Assembly: GCA_902489925.1 (NCBI GenBank)
Contig: CABUBX010000003.1
Location: forward strand, 11,633-75,632
Length of the DNA: 64,000 bases
Direction of reading: 5' to 3'
From: an uncultured Lachnospiraceae bacterium
Lineage (GTDB): Bacteria; Bacillota; Clostridia; Lachnospirales; Lachnospiraceae
Each line of letters starts with the position of its first letter. The first letter of the stretch is position 1. The notes under the pieces were generated by a model that was given only the letters and a program-made list of their open reading frames with translations, had not been told where the DNA came from and did no database searches. Both the position numbers and the translations under genes were made by a program. Shown here in pieces: positions 28,993 to 37,277 of this stretch.

Positions 28993-31095
28993 CTATATCT
29001 CTCCTTCATTCTTCATAATTCGAAGCTGCATCTTCACCTGAGTCATCGCAGCCTCAACACTCATATCTTTAAGCTGGGCACCGGCAATTGCCGAATGACC
29101 GCCGCCGCCGAACTTCTCCATCACAAGCTGGACATTGACTTCCTCAAAGGAACGGGCGCTGACATAAATCGTATCCTTTACATTTGTAAATACAAAGGAA
29201 GCTTTAACACCTGTAATATTCATCAGCTCATTAGCCACCTGAGCGCCGACAACCGTAGGGCTGTCAAGTCCCTCCGGACGACACTCCGCAAAGGCAAACA
29301 TCCCGTCAAAAATTGTCGCCCTTGTCACAGCATCTGCACGAACCTTATAAGTTTCAATATCATCTCTGAACATCTTTTTTACTTTAATAATGTCCGCACC
29401 GTTTTTACGCAGGTAAGCGGCTGCCTCAAAGGTTCTTACGCCTGTCTTGTTAATAAAATTGTTTGTGTCAATCAAAAGTCCCGCATACATGGCATTGGCC
29501 TCTGTCGGGCGCAGACGGACGCCGTCTGTAATATATTGTAAAATTTCCGCAATCATCTCGCAGGCCGACGAAGCGTACGGCTCAATATATGAAAGCACTG
29601 CATTCTCAATATTCTCGCTGCTCTGACGGTGATGGTCCAAAATAACGATGGTCTTTGTTTTTGTCAAAAGTGCCGGACATTCCGTATAAGACGGCTTATT
29701 CACATCGACAACGATAAGCACCGTATTCAAATCCACCAACTCCATCGCCTGAGCCTCATTTAAAAACATATCCTCGGCATATTCTGAGCTATGTTCAAAC
29801 TCCGCTTTTAAGGCGCGCACATTGGCTGTCAGCTCATTGATGACAATGTGGGCTTCCCTATTTAGCGCGCGTGCTGCCCGGTAAACACCGATTGAAGCGC
29901 CAAATGAATCCACATCACCAATCTTATGTCCCATAATAAGCACCTTTTCCTTGCCTTCTAAAAGCTGCTTTAAGGCATGTGCCTTAACACGCGCACGAAC
30001 ACGGGTGCTTTTTTCAACTTGCTTTGTTTTACCGCCATAGTAAGAAATCTTATCGCCATCCTTAATTACCGCCTGATCACCACCACGTCCGAGCGCCAAT
30101 TCAATGGCATTGCGCGACCACTCGGCGCACTGGGCGTAATTGGCACCGTTGACACCGACGCCTATACAAAGCGTTACCGGAATCTCATTACCGATATTAA
30201 TCTCACGAACCTCATCGAGAATAGCAAACTTTGTTGTCTGAATCAACGGCAAATAGCGCTGTTGAATAACAAACTGGAATCTGTCTTTTTCGGTCTTATG
30301 CACAATTGCATCATATTCCTGCATAAACTTCGTAATCTTACGCTCTATCAAAGCCGCAAGCAGAGAACGGCGCACCTCCTCAGTACTGTTTAAGGCTTCC
30401 TCATAATTATCCACAAAGATTGTACCGCACACAAGCCTCTGCTCTTGATTTTCTTTCATATACCGTTTAATCTCTGTTTCATCAAACAGATAAATGGCAA
30501 TAAGTACATTTTCCTGATCTCCAAGGTCAATCAAATCATTTTTTTCCGAAAAGCCTTCAACAACAATCCTTGATAATTCCGCTCTGAACTTATAATCTTT
30601 ATAAGAAATATGGCAAACAGACTTTTGATTACCAACCGGCAGCTGTTCCTTCGTCAATTCCGGGAAAAGATTGGCAATTCCCTTTGACGCAAGCTTTGTA
30701 TCCACAATTTCTTTAAACCTTGCATTGGCCCACAAAAGAACACCATTCTCATCAAGCACACCGTAAGGAATCTCAAGCTCATGCAGCAAAGACTTTTGCA
30801 CCTGTCCGTAATCCAGTGCAAAATTCACAAGCTCGCTGAGTACGACCGGCTTGATTTTGGAATACAAAATAATCATAATAATTCCATATACAAGGATACC
30901 GGCCAGCACGACAACACCGGCTCTGACATCAATAAAAAATACGCCGACTGCCACCATTGTCAAAAACATAAGCAAACCAAGAGGCCACCTTAAATAACTT
31001 TTAAGCTTTCCTTTCAGCCTGAGACGCCCATCGCCCAAAGACTGCTCAATCCGCTCTGTGTTTTGCACCTCACTGTTTTTTTCTTTATCATCCAT
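28993..31095 (-). CDS. gdpP: Cyclic-di-AMP phosphodiesterase GdpP (DHH family)
   Basis: A protein of 700 residues: two membrane helices (~35-75), a degenerate PAS domain (~80-160), a degenerate GGDEF domain (~180-310) and a DHH/DHHA1 phosphodiesterase. The DHH part shows GHKIGDVDSFGASIG, the motif VILDHHRQS and GGGGHSAIAG. It hydrolyses c-di-AMP and so controls potassium and wall balance. GGAGGT stands 7 bases before the ATG. The order gdpP-rplI-dnaB is standard in Firmicutes. Confidence 0.95.
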   Translation of the reverse strand: MDDKEKNSEVQNTERIEQSLGDGRLRLKGKLKSYLRWPLGLLMFLTMVAVGVFFIDVRAGVVVLAGILVYGIIMIILYSKIKPVVLSELVNFALDYGQVQKSLLHELEIPYGVLDENGVLLWANARFKEIVDTKLASKGIANLFPELTKEQLPVGNQKSVCHISYKDYKFRAELSRIVVEGFSEKNDLIDLGDQENVLIAIYLFDETEIKRYMKENQEQRLVCGTIFVDNYEEALNSTEEVRRSLLAALIERKITKFMQEYDAIVHKTEKDRFQFVIQQRYLPLIQTTKFAILDEVREINIGNEIPVTLCIGVGVNGANYAQCAEWSRNAIELALGRGGDQAVIKDGDKISYYGGKTKQVEKSTRVRARVKAHALKQLLEGKEKVLIMGHKIGDVDSFGASIGVYRAARALNREAHIVINELTANVRALKAEFEHSSEYAEDMFLNEAQAMELVDLNTVLIVVDVNKPSYTECPALLTKTKTIVILDHHRQSSENIENAVLSYIEPYASSACEMIAEILQYITDGVRLRPTEANAMYAGLLIDTNNFINKTGVRTFEAAAYLRKNGADIIKVKKMFRDDIETYKVRADAVTRATIFDGMFAFAECRPEGLDSPTVVGAQVANELMNITGVKASFVFTNVKDTIYVSARSFEEVNVQLVMEKFGGGGHSAIAGAQLKDMSVEAAMTQVKMQLRIMKNEGEI

Positions 31096-31184
31096 AAACC
31101 TACCTCCGCAATGGCATCATTCGCACTTATGTGCCCATTATATCATTATCCGCTCTTTTGGTAAATAGTTTTGTCTCGAATACG

Positions 31185-31206
31185 CCGCGGGCAAATTCAC
31201 CCGCGG
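31185..31206. repeat. Hairpin between gdpP and the DJ-1 gene
   Basis: CCGCGGG and CCCGCGG are separated by eight bases, followed on the plus strand by TCTCACTTTTTCTT. It lies just before the promoter of the DJ-1-like gene. It could be a terminator of upstream plus-strand transcription or an operator. Confidence 0.5.
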
Positions 31207-31218
31207 TCTCACTTTTTC

Positions 31219-31247
31219 TTGTCTGAGCTGAAATTTACTGATATACT
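31219..31247 (+). promoter_or_regulatory. Promoter of the DJ-1-like gene
   Basis: TTGTCT (31219-31224), 17 bases and TATACT (31242-31247). The ATG at 31267 is close, so the leader is about 13 bases. Confidence 0.65.
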
Positions 31248-31266
31248 TAAATCGGAGGTGTATTTT

Positions 31267-31824
31267 ATGTCAAAGGTAAGTATTTTTTTAGCTGACGGTT
31301 TTGAAGAAATCGAAGGCCTCACCGTTGTTGATTTACTGCGCCGCGCAGACATTGACATCGAGATGGTTTCCATCACGGGATGCCTGACAATCCACGGCGC
31401 CCACGGTATTGATGTTTCAGCGGACGTTTTATTTGAGAATGCCGACTTTTCGGCCACAGAATTGTTTGTGCTTCCGGGCGGTATGCCGGGCACATTAAAT
31501 CTTAAATCCCACGAAGCTTTGGGCGAGCTGCTCACAGCTGCCTTTAAAGCAGGGAAATATGTCGCTGCCATCTGTGCCGCTCCAATCGTTCTCGGACATC
31601 TAGGCATCTTAAAAGGCAAAAAAGCGACCTGCTATCCGGCCGCAGACCTTGAAGTTCAGCTCACGGGCGCCGAACTTCTGCCTGTGCCTGTTGTCACCGA
31701 CGGCAATGTGATTACAAGCCGCGGCATGGGCACAGCCATCGAGTTTGCCGCTGTCCTTATTGCAAAGCTTAAAAATCAGGAAACTGCCGATGAGCTTCTT
31801 GAAAGCATCGTCTATCGGGCATAA
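31267..31824 (+). CDS. DJ-1/PfpI-family protein (ThiJ-like)
   Basis: A protein of 185 residues with the DJ-1 pattern: Glu16 in DGFEEIEGLT, the glycine turn LPGGMPG and the reactive Cys103 in AAICAAPIVLG. Members act as deglycases, chaperones or redox-protective proteins; the exact reaction here is unknown. The ATG at 31267 has GGAGG 8 bases upstream; an earlier in-frame ATG has no ribosome site. Confidence 0.92.
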   Translation: MSKVSIFLADGFEEIEGLTVVDLLRRADIDIEMVSITGCLTIHGAHGIDVSADVLFENADFSATELFVLPGGMPGTLNLKSHEALGELLTAAFKAGKYVAAICAAPIVLGHLGILKGKKATCYPAADLEVQLTGAELLPVPVVTDGNVITSRGMGTAIEFAAVLIAKLKNQETADELLESIVYRA

Positions 31825-31832
31825 AAACTTCT

Positions 31833-31892
31833 AAAAAAGCTTTGGTTCAGGTGTGACTTCTGTAAGTTCCACCTGTCCCAAAGCTTTTTATA
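31833..31892. terminator. Terminator after the DJ-1-like gene
   Basis: AAAAAAGCTTTGG and CCAAAGCTTTTTA form the base of a long hairpin whose upper part pairs AGGTG with CACCT. The symmetry allows it to work in both directions. Confidence 0.88.
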
Positions 31893-31897
31893 AATCA

Positions 31898-32074
31898 TCA
31901 GTTTATCTTTTGAAGCCGTCCGTTCTCCAGCCGGTAAATCACATCATAATACGGCATCAATTCTTCAATCAGCTTGTGCTCAATATTAATCACCGCCAGC
32001 TTTTCATTCTCAAGCAGCGCCTTTTCAATTACATAGCTGCTGGCCGCATCGACTGCCGCTGTAGCTTCATCCAT
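31898..32074 (-). pseudogene. C-terminal remnant of an ABC transporter ATPase
   Basis: The reading frame encodes 58 residues beginning MDEATAAVDAASSYVIEKAL and continuing EHKLIEELMPYYDVIYRLE. This is the end of an ABC exporter nucleotide-binding domain from the Walker B Asp-Glu through the H-loop (the His of INIEHKL). Everything upstream, including Walker A and the signature motif, is absent. It overlaps the 3' end of the CapA-like gene by 8 bases. Translation from the ATG at 32074 is possible, since a G-run precedes it, but an intact transporter cannot result. Confidence 0.8.
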
Positions 32075-33344
32075 TCCCCCCATCACCGGATGCATCCGAA
32101 GTTTCTGCCTGCCCGCTGTTTCCGACATCCAGCTTTCCTGTGGCCGGTGTAATTTCTGTTGCCATAATATTATTGAAAATATTATTCAGATTTGCCACTG
32201 AAAGCTCATCATATGTAACGCCGTAAAGACCGTGTGCGCGAGCCAGTTCATCCGTATAATCCGATAGCTTATAGGTTGCATACTGCCCTGCATTGTGATT
32301 CCAATGGGCAACTACCGGTTCCATTGTGTAATTCTTGATTGAAATTTCAGACTCGTTGCCCGTTGTCTTTTTTTCAATCGTAAACTTCGCCATACCACCA
32401 ATCAGACGTGGCACCGCATCCTGTGTCGATATGAAATTTCCCATAGAATAGTAAACAAGCATCTGATGACCGTCTTCCCTTGTCAGCATCTTATACGGCT
32501 CTGTCACATGCGGATGGGAATCGACCGCAACATCGACGCCCTGCTCTAAAAAGAAGTCCACCCACTCTTTAGATTCTTCACTCGGCTCATAGACATACTC
32601 TGTACCCACATGACCGAATACCATGACAACATCGCTGATTTCCTTTGCCCGCCTGATATCTTCCGCCGCCTTTTCGGCATCGAAAACATCGACCAGATAC
32701 GGCTTATCCTCCGGCACCGGAATACCGTTGGTGCCATAGGTGTAGTTGAGCATGGCAATTCGGATGCCGTTGACATCAACAGTCTGAATCGTATCCGCTT
32801 CCTGCTGGCTCTCATGAATACCGAGGACAATCATCTCCGGGTGCTTTTCCTTCCAGAAATTCAGCGTATCTGAAATACCTTCTTCCCATTTATCCATCAC
32901 ATGATTTGTCGCATGAGTCACAACATCAAAGCCGGCATTCACAAGCGCATCGCCGATTTCCGGCGGTGTGCCAAAAGTCGGATAGCCGCTGAGCTTATTT
33001 CTGTCGTTAATATAAATCGTCTCTTGATTGACACAGGCAAGGTCTGCGGCCTCGATATCTGCCTTGACATGCTCATACAGGTGGTCGTAATTCCAATTGC
33101 CGCTGTCATTCATGCCGGATTTAAAAAGACCTGAATGAATCAAATTATCGCCGACTGCCAAAATATCGGCTGTCGTCACATCTACCGCCTGCGTTTTCTC
33201 GCGTTCATTAAAATAATCATTGACGTAAACAGTCAAATTGCTCTGTTCGATTTTCTCTGAAAATTCCGCTTCTTTATGACCACATCCGCCAAGCATCGCA
33301 GCTGCCGCCAAAAAAAGCGCAAGTGCTGTTTTCTTTAATTTCAC
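32067..33344 (-). CDS. CapA-family lipoprotein (PgsA/CapA-like metallophosphatase fold)
   Basis: A protein of 425 residues with a lipoprotein signal (lipobox LGGC, Cys21) and a CapA domain: ADILAVGDNLIHSG, ACVNQETI, THATNHVMDKW, VFGHVGTEYV and DSHPHVTEP. The Asp, Asn and His residues fit the metal site of this fold. Family members are linked to capsule or poly-gamma-glutamate synthesis, but many are orphan surface proteins. No other capsule genes are nearby. The start is a GTG at 33344 with GAGGAGG upstream. The last ~15 residues run into the ABC remnant and may be a replaced C-terminus. Confidence 0.85.
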   Translation of the reverse strand: MKLKKTALALFLAAAAMLGGCGHKEAEFSEKIEQSNLTVYVNDYFNEREKTQAVDVTTADILAVGDNLIHSGLFKSGMNDSGNWNYDHLYEHVKADIEAADLACVNQETIYINDRNKLSGYPTFGTPPEIGDALVNAGFDVVTHATNHVMDKWEEGISDTLNFWKEKHPEMIVLGIHESQQEADTIQTVDVNGIRIAMLNYTYGTNGIPVPEDKPYLVDVFDAEKAAEDIRRAKEISDVVMVFGHVGTEYVYEPSEESKEWVDFFLEQGVDVAVDSHPHVTEPYKMLTREDGHQMLVYYSMGNFISTQDAVPRLIGGMAKFTIEKKTTGNESEISIKNYTMEPVVAHWNHNAGQYATYKLSDYTDELARAHGLYGVTYDELSVANLNNIFNNIMATEITPATGKLDVGNSGQAETSDASGDGGNG

Positions 33345-33383
33345 AATCTCACCCTCCTCTTTTGTAAAAGCTTTCAGTTATCA

Positions 33384-34838
33384 CTATCCGCGGAAGTTAT
33401 GCACACCGTCCAGCAAATCCCGCTTCAATTTCCACAATGGCTCTGATAAATCCACATAAACCTCCTGCGGATTGACAAAGCGGCGTGATTCGTCCCAAAG
33501 TGTCTCCAGCTCTTTGGCACAATAATCTCTGATTTCCATAACGGACGGCGATTCATAAACACATTCGCCATGGACAAATACCGGCACTAAAAGCTCGCGC
33601 ACAGTATAGCTTCCCGCCTCAAGCAGCGTCTTTTTCCATGTGGCAATGGCATCAAAAATCATCAATGGCTTATCGGAAGAATACTTTTCATCCGCCAGTG
33701 AAATCAAATCCGCACGAATCTTGCCGCTTTCCTTATCATAAAGTCGAAATACCGTCTTGTTGCCCGGATTTGTCACCTTTTCCACGTTTTCAGAAACCTT
33801 AATCTTAGGGCTGAAATTGCCGTCGGCATCTTCAATCGCTGCCAGCTTGTACACACCGCCAAAGGCCGGGCAGTCCGCCGATGTAATCATGTTTGTGCCG
33901 ACACCCCATGAAGTAATCTGCGCCCCCTGAAGACGAAGACTCTCGATAAGATACTCATCCAAATCGCTGGACGCCGATATAATGGCATCGGTATGTCCCG
34001 CCGCATCGAGCATCTTTCTTGCTTTCTTTGTCAAATAAGCCAAATCACCGCTGTCAAGACGGATACCGTAAACCGACGGTTTGATTCCCTCTGCCTTCAG
34101 CTCATCAAAAACCTGAATGGCATGAGGCACACCGGATTTTAATGTGTCATAAGTATCTACAAGCAGAAGACAGTTATCAGGATAAAGCTTCGCATAAGTC
34201 CTAAATGCCTCCAGCTCTGTTTTAAAGCTCATAATCCAGCTGTGGGCATGTGTTCCCTTTACAGGAATGTCAAACATCTGCCCCGCCAAAACATTCGATG
34301 TCCCCACACAGCCGCCAATGACTGCCGCGCGGGCGCCGTACACACCGGCATCCGGCCCTTGGGCACGGCGAAGCCCGAACTCCATCACACCGCCTCCGGC
34401 CGCATAAACAACCCTCGATGCCTTTGTCGCAATAAGGCTCTGGTGATTGATAATATTTAAAATCGCCGTCTCCACAAGCTGTGCCTCCATAATCGGTGCC
34501 ATAACCTTTAAAAGCGGTTCCTTCGGAAATACAACCGTACCTTCCGGAATCGCATAAATATCACCTGTAAACTTAAAGTTTCTGAGATATTCCAAAAAAT
34601 CAGCTTCAAAAAGCCCCAAAGATGCAAGATAGTCAATATCCTCCGCCTCAAATCGAAGTTCTTTGATATATTCAATCACCTGCGCAAGTCCTGCAGTCAC
34701 CGCATACGCGCTGCCGCTTGGATTTCTCCTGTAAAAAACATCAAAAACAACTCTTTCATTTGTATGGTCTTTAAAGTATCCCTGCATCATTGTCAACTCA
34801 TAAAGGTCTGTCAACAATGTCATATTATAACGGCTCAT
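33384..34838 (-). CDS. pncB: Nicotinate phosphoribosyltransferase
   Basis: A protein of 484 residues with family features: MTLLTDLYELTMMQGYF, VFDVFYRRNPSGSAYAV, EFGLRRAQGPDAG (phosphoribosyl site), the His of GTHAHSWIMSF and GIRLDSGDLA. It converts nicotinate and PRPP to NaMN for NAD salvage. The next gene upstream encodes an isochorismatase-family hydrolase, so the pair may form a small pyridine salvage unit. Confidence 0.95.
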   Translation of the reverse strand: MSRYNMTLLTDLYELTMMQGYFKDHTNERVVFDVFYRRNPSGSAYAVTAGLAQVIEYIKELRFEAEDIDYLASLGLFEADFLEYLRNFKFTGDIYAIPEGTVVFPKEPLLKVMAPIMEAQLVETAILNIINHQSLIATKASRVVYAAGGGVMEFGLRRAQGPDAGVYGARAAVIGGCVGTSNVLAGQMFDIPVKGTHAHSWIMSFKTELEAFRTYAKLYPDNCLLLVDTYDTLKSGVPHAIQVFDELKAEGIKPSVYGIRLDSGDLAYLTKKARKMLDAAGHTDAIISASSDLDEYLIESLRLQGAQITSWGVGTNMITSADCPAFGGVYKLAAIEDADGNFSPKIKVSENVEKVTNPGNKTVFRLYDKESGKIRADLISLADEKYSSDKPLMIFDAIATWKKTLLEAGSYTVRELLVPVFVHGECVYESPSVMEIRDYCAKELETLWDESRRFVNPQEVYVDLSEPLWKLKRDLLDGVHNFRG

Positions 34839-34878
34839 ATCGCCCGCCTCCTAAAATACGCGTTTTCTCTTATTACAA

Positions 34879-35421
34879 TTATTTAATCAATTTGGAAATT
34901 GTTTTAAAAGTATCGCTTCCGGCCTTTTTTGTCAGCTCAAATAAAATTGCCTCATAGGTTGTCACCGTAATTCCTTCATGGATTGCGCGCTTTACGGCAA
35001 TTTCCTTATCAGATGCCCTTCTTGAGCTGATACAGTCCACAACAAGCACCGGCTCATAACCGGCTGTCTTTAAATCAATACATGTCTGAAGCACACAAAT
35101 ATGCGCCTCAATACCGCATACAATAACTGTCTTTTTGCCGAGGCTGTCCACTCTTGCCTTAATCGCCGCATCATCATAGCAGCTAAATGTTGTCTTATCC
35201 ATATATTCTTCTGTCTCTGCCGCTTCAAAAACAGACGGAATTGTCATACCAATACCTCTTGTGTACTGCTGCGTCAATGTCATCGGTACCCCAAGGGCTT
35301 TAAGTCCTTTGATTAAAATAACTGAATTTTTTTCAAGCTGCTCTTTTTCAAAAATCACCGGCATCAGCTTCTCCTGATAGTCTACAATTATTGCCTGTGT
35401 ATCTTCTGCCATATGTCTCAT
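34879..35421 (-). CDS. Isochorismatase-family cysteine hydrolase (YcaC-like)
   Basis: A protein of 180 residues with the family triad: Asp in AIIVDYQEKL, Lys in DKTTFSCYDD and Cys in CGIEAHICVLQT. The metal-binding DxHxxH motif of true nicotinamidases is not seen, and the QQYTRGIG segment recalls YcaC-type hydrolases. Placement before pncB suggests amide hydrolysis in pyridine salvage, but the missing motif argues against plain PncA. The ATG at 35421 has GAGG 9 bases upstream. Confidence 0.8.
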   Translation of the reverse strand: MRHMAEDTQAIIVDYQEKLMPVIFEKEQLEKNSVILIKGLKALGVPMTLTQQYTRGIGMTIPSVFEAAETEEYMDKTTFSCYDDAAIKARVDSLGKKTVIVCGIEAHICVLQTCIDLKTAGYEPVLVVDCISSRRASDKEIAVKRAIHEGITVTTYEAILFELTKKAGSDTFKTISKLIK

Positions 35422-35532
35422 ATTTTTATACCTCACACTCATTATATTTTTTAATTTATCTATTTTATTTTATAATTTTTAAGCGGATGTGTCCAGTATT
35501 ATTGTAAAATTTCTCCATCTCTCTCTACCTTC

Positions 35533-35561
35533 TTGACACCGACATCAATTTATGCTATTGT
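35533..35561 (+). promoter_or_regulatory. Promoter of the thi operon leader
   Basis: TTGACA (35533-35538), 17 bases and TATTGT (35556-35561). The start near 35568 gives a leader of about 130 bases before thiS that contains an intrinsic terminator. Confidence 0.7.
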
Positions 35562-35598
35562 AAATCCGATAAAACAAAACAAAATACCGTTCATTAAC

Positions 35599-35621
35599 TT
35601 AATTAAATGCGATTTAATTAA
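35599..35621. promoter_or_regulatory. AT-rich palindrome in the thi leader
   Basis: TTAATTAAA (35599-35607) and TTTAATTAA (35613-35621) form a near-perfect palindrome around five bases, directly before the leader terminator. It could be a protein operator or the arm of an antiterminator. Confidence 0.5.
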
Positions 35622-35655
35622 AGGGGCACACCACCGCGGGTGTGTCCCTTTTTGT
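35621..35655 (+). terminator. Intrinsic terminator inside the thi leader
   Basis: GGGGCACACC and GGTGTGTCCC pair across about six bases, followed by TTTTTGTGTTT. It lies between the promoter and thiS, so it is either an attenuator or the end of a short independent RNA. Confidence 0.85.
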
Positions 35656-35695
35656 GTTTAAAAATAAGTTTCTGACATGAAAGGAAGGCTTGATA

Positions 35696-35890
35696 ATGAA
35701 AGTAAACAGCGAATTAATAACGCTTGAAGCACCTGTATGTCTGGCAGAGTTTCTAAAACATTCCGGCTATCAGTCCCAAAGGGTTGCTGTCGAATTAAAC
35801 GGCCGCATTATCCCAAAGGCACAGTTTGACACCGTCATGCTGACAGATGCCGATACACTGGAAATTGTCTGCTTTGTGGGCGGCGGCTGA
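35696..35890 (+). CDS. thiS: Sulfur carrier protein ThiS
   Basis: A ubiquitin-like protein of 64 residues ending in Gly-Gly (FVGGG), the site adenylated by ThiF and converted to a thiocarboxylate for thiazole synthesis. GGAAGG lies 7 bases before the ATG at 35696. Its stop overlaps the thiF start (TGATG). Confidence 0.92.
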   Translation: MKVNSELITLEAPVCLAEFLKHSGYQSQRVAVELNGRIIPKAQFDTVMLTDADTLEIVCFVGGG

Positions 35891-36477
35891 TGAACAGACA
35901 AAAATACGACTGTGAAAGCATACGGATTGGCATCGCAGGGCTCGGCGGACTCGGCTCAAACATTGTCATGATGCTTGCACGAAGCGGCATACGCCATTTC
36001 GTTCTCGCCGATTTTGACACTGTTGACGAAAGCAACATAAACCGCCAGCATTATTTTCCATGTCATATCGGACGCAAAAAGACTGAATGTATGCGCGAGC
36101 AGCTTTCAAACTTAAATCCCGATATAACGCTTAAAACCTTCGACACTTATCTCAACAGCGAAAATATGGCAGAAATCTTTAAAGACTGCGACATTGTCTG
36201 CGAGGCCTTTGATAATCCCGAATGTAAGTCCGAGCTTGTGACCGTCCTATTGTCACAGCTTGCCGATACCGTGATTATCTCAGGCTCAGGCATGGCCGGC
36301 TTTGAAAGCGCCAATACGATTACGACAAAGCACCCATTTGAAAGACTCTACATCTGCGGTGACTCTGTCACAGAAGCTGCTGCCCATATCCGCCTGACGG
36401 CGCCTCGGGTACAAATATGCGCGGGGCATCAGGCCAATATGGTTTTAAGACTCATTCACGGGCTGACAGAACCGTAA
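35890..36477 (+). CDS. thiF: ThiS adenylyltransferase ThiF
   Basis: A short E1-like protein of 195 residues with the nucleotide-binding GIAGLGGLGSN, ADFDTVDESNINRQ and SSG-like turn ISGSGMAG. It activates the ThiS C-terminus with ATP. It lacks the CxxC zinc site and C-terminal extension of longer ThiF/MoeB proteins, as in the clostridial short form. Start and thiS stop overlap, which suggests coupled translation. Confidence 0.92.
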   Translation: MNRQKYDCESIRIGIAGLGGLGSNIVMMLARSGIRHFVLADFDTVDESNINRQHYFPCHIGRKKTECMREQLSNLNPDITLKTFDTYLNSENMAEIFKDCDIVCEAFDNPECKSELVTVLLSQLADTVIISGSGMAGFESANTITTKHPFERLYICGDSVTEAAAHIRLTAPRVQICAGHQANMVLRLIHGLTEP

Positions 36478-36499
36478 TCTATTTTAGGAGGAACACATC

Positions 36500-37267
36500 A
36501 TGAAAGATGCATTAATTATCGGCGGGCACCAATTTAACTCCCGTTTTATTTTAGGCTCAGGAAAATTTTCTTTGGAAATGACGCGCGCCGTCATCGAAAA
36601 CGGCGGCGTTGAGATGGCAACGCTGGCGCTTCGCCGCGCCAATGCCGGCGGCCGGGAAAACATTCTCGATTATATTCCAAAAGGCATCACACTGCTTCCA
36701 AATACATCCGGCGCCAGAAATGCCGAAGAAGCCGTGCGTATTGCGCGCCTGTCAAGAGAACTCGGCTGCGGTGATTTCGTTAAGGTAGAAATCATCCACG
36801 ACTCAAAATATCTTCTCCCGGATAATTTTGAAACCGTGAAAGCAACAGAAATTCTTGCAAAGGAAGGCTTTATTGTCATGCCTTATATGATGCCTGACCT
36901 TGCCGCCGCAAGAGCGCTCAGGGACGCAGGCGCCGGTGCCGTTATGCCGCTCGGCGCACCGATTGGCAGCAATAAAGGACTTCTCACAAAGGATTTCATT
37001 AAAATTCTTGTCGAAGAAATTGACTTGCCGATTATTGTCGATGCCGGAATCGGGCGGCCGTCTCAGGCATGTGAAGCGATGGAACTCGGCGCCGCCGCTG
37101 TGATGGCGAATACTGCCATCGCAACAGCAGGCGATATGAGAGCTATGGCTTTGGCCTTTAAGCTGGCGATTGAAGCCGGACGCCTCGCCTACTTATCGAA
37201 GCCGGGACGTATCCTTGAAAACCGCGGCAGCGCATCAAGCCCTCTGACAGGGTTTTTGGCAGATTAA
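36500..37267 (+). CDS. thiG: Thiazole synthase ThiG
   Basis: A protein of 255 residues with [12 protein letters not shown], the catalytic Lys region [34 protein letters not shown] and [11 protein letters not shown]. It joins deoxyxylulose phosphate, the ThiS thiocarboxylate and dehydroglycine to make the thiazole ring. AGGAGG lies 8 bases upstream of the ATG. Confidence 0.97.
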   Translation: MKDALIIGGHQFNSRFILGSGKFSLEMTRAVIENGGVEMATLALRRANAGGRENILDYIPKGITLLPNTSGARNAEEAVRIARLSRELGCGDFVKVEIIHDSKYLLPDNFETVKATEILAKEGFIVMPYMMPDLAAARALRDAGAGAVMPLGAPIGSNKGLLTKDFIKILVEEIDLPIIVDAGIGRPSQACEAMELGAAAVMANTAIATAGDMRAMALAFKLAIEAGRLAYLSKPGRILENRGSASSPLTGFLAD

Positions 37268-37277
37268 GGAGGCTCTC

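Noticed and set aside
35443..35695. TPP riboswitch before the thi genes
   Set aside because: Looked for because it is expected, but the conserved segments are not present; only a promoter, palindrome and terminator are seen.
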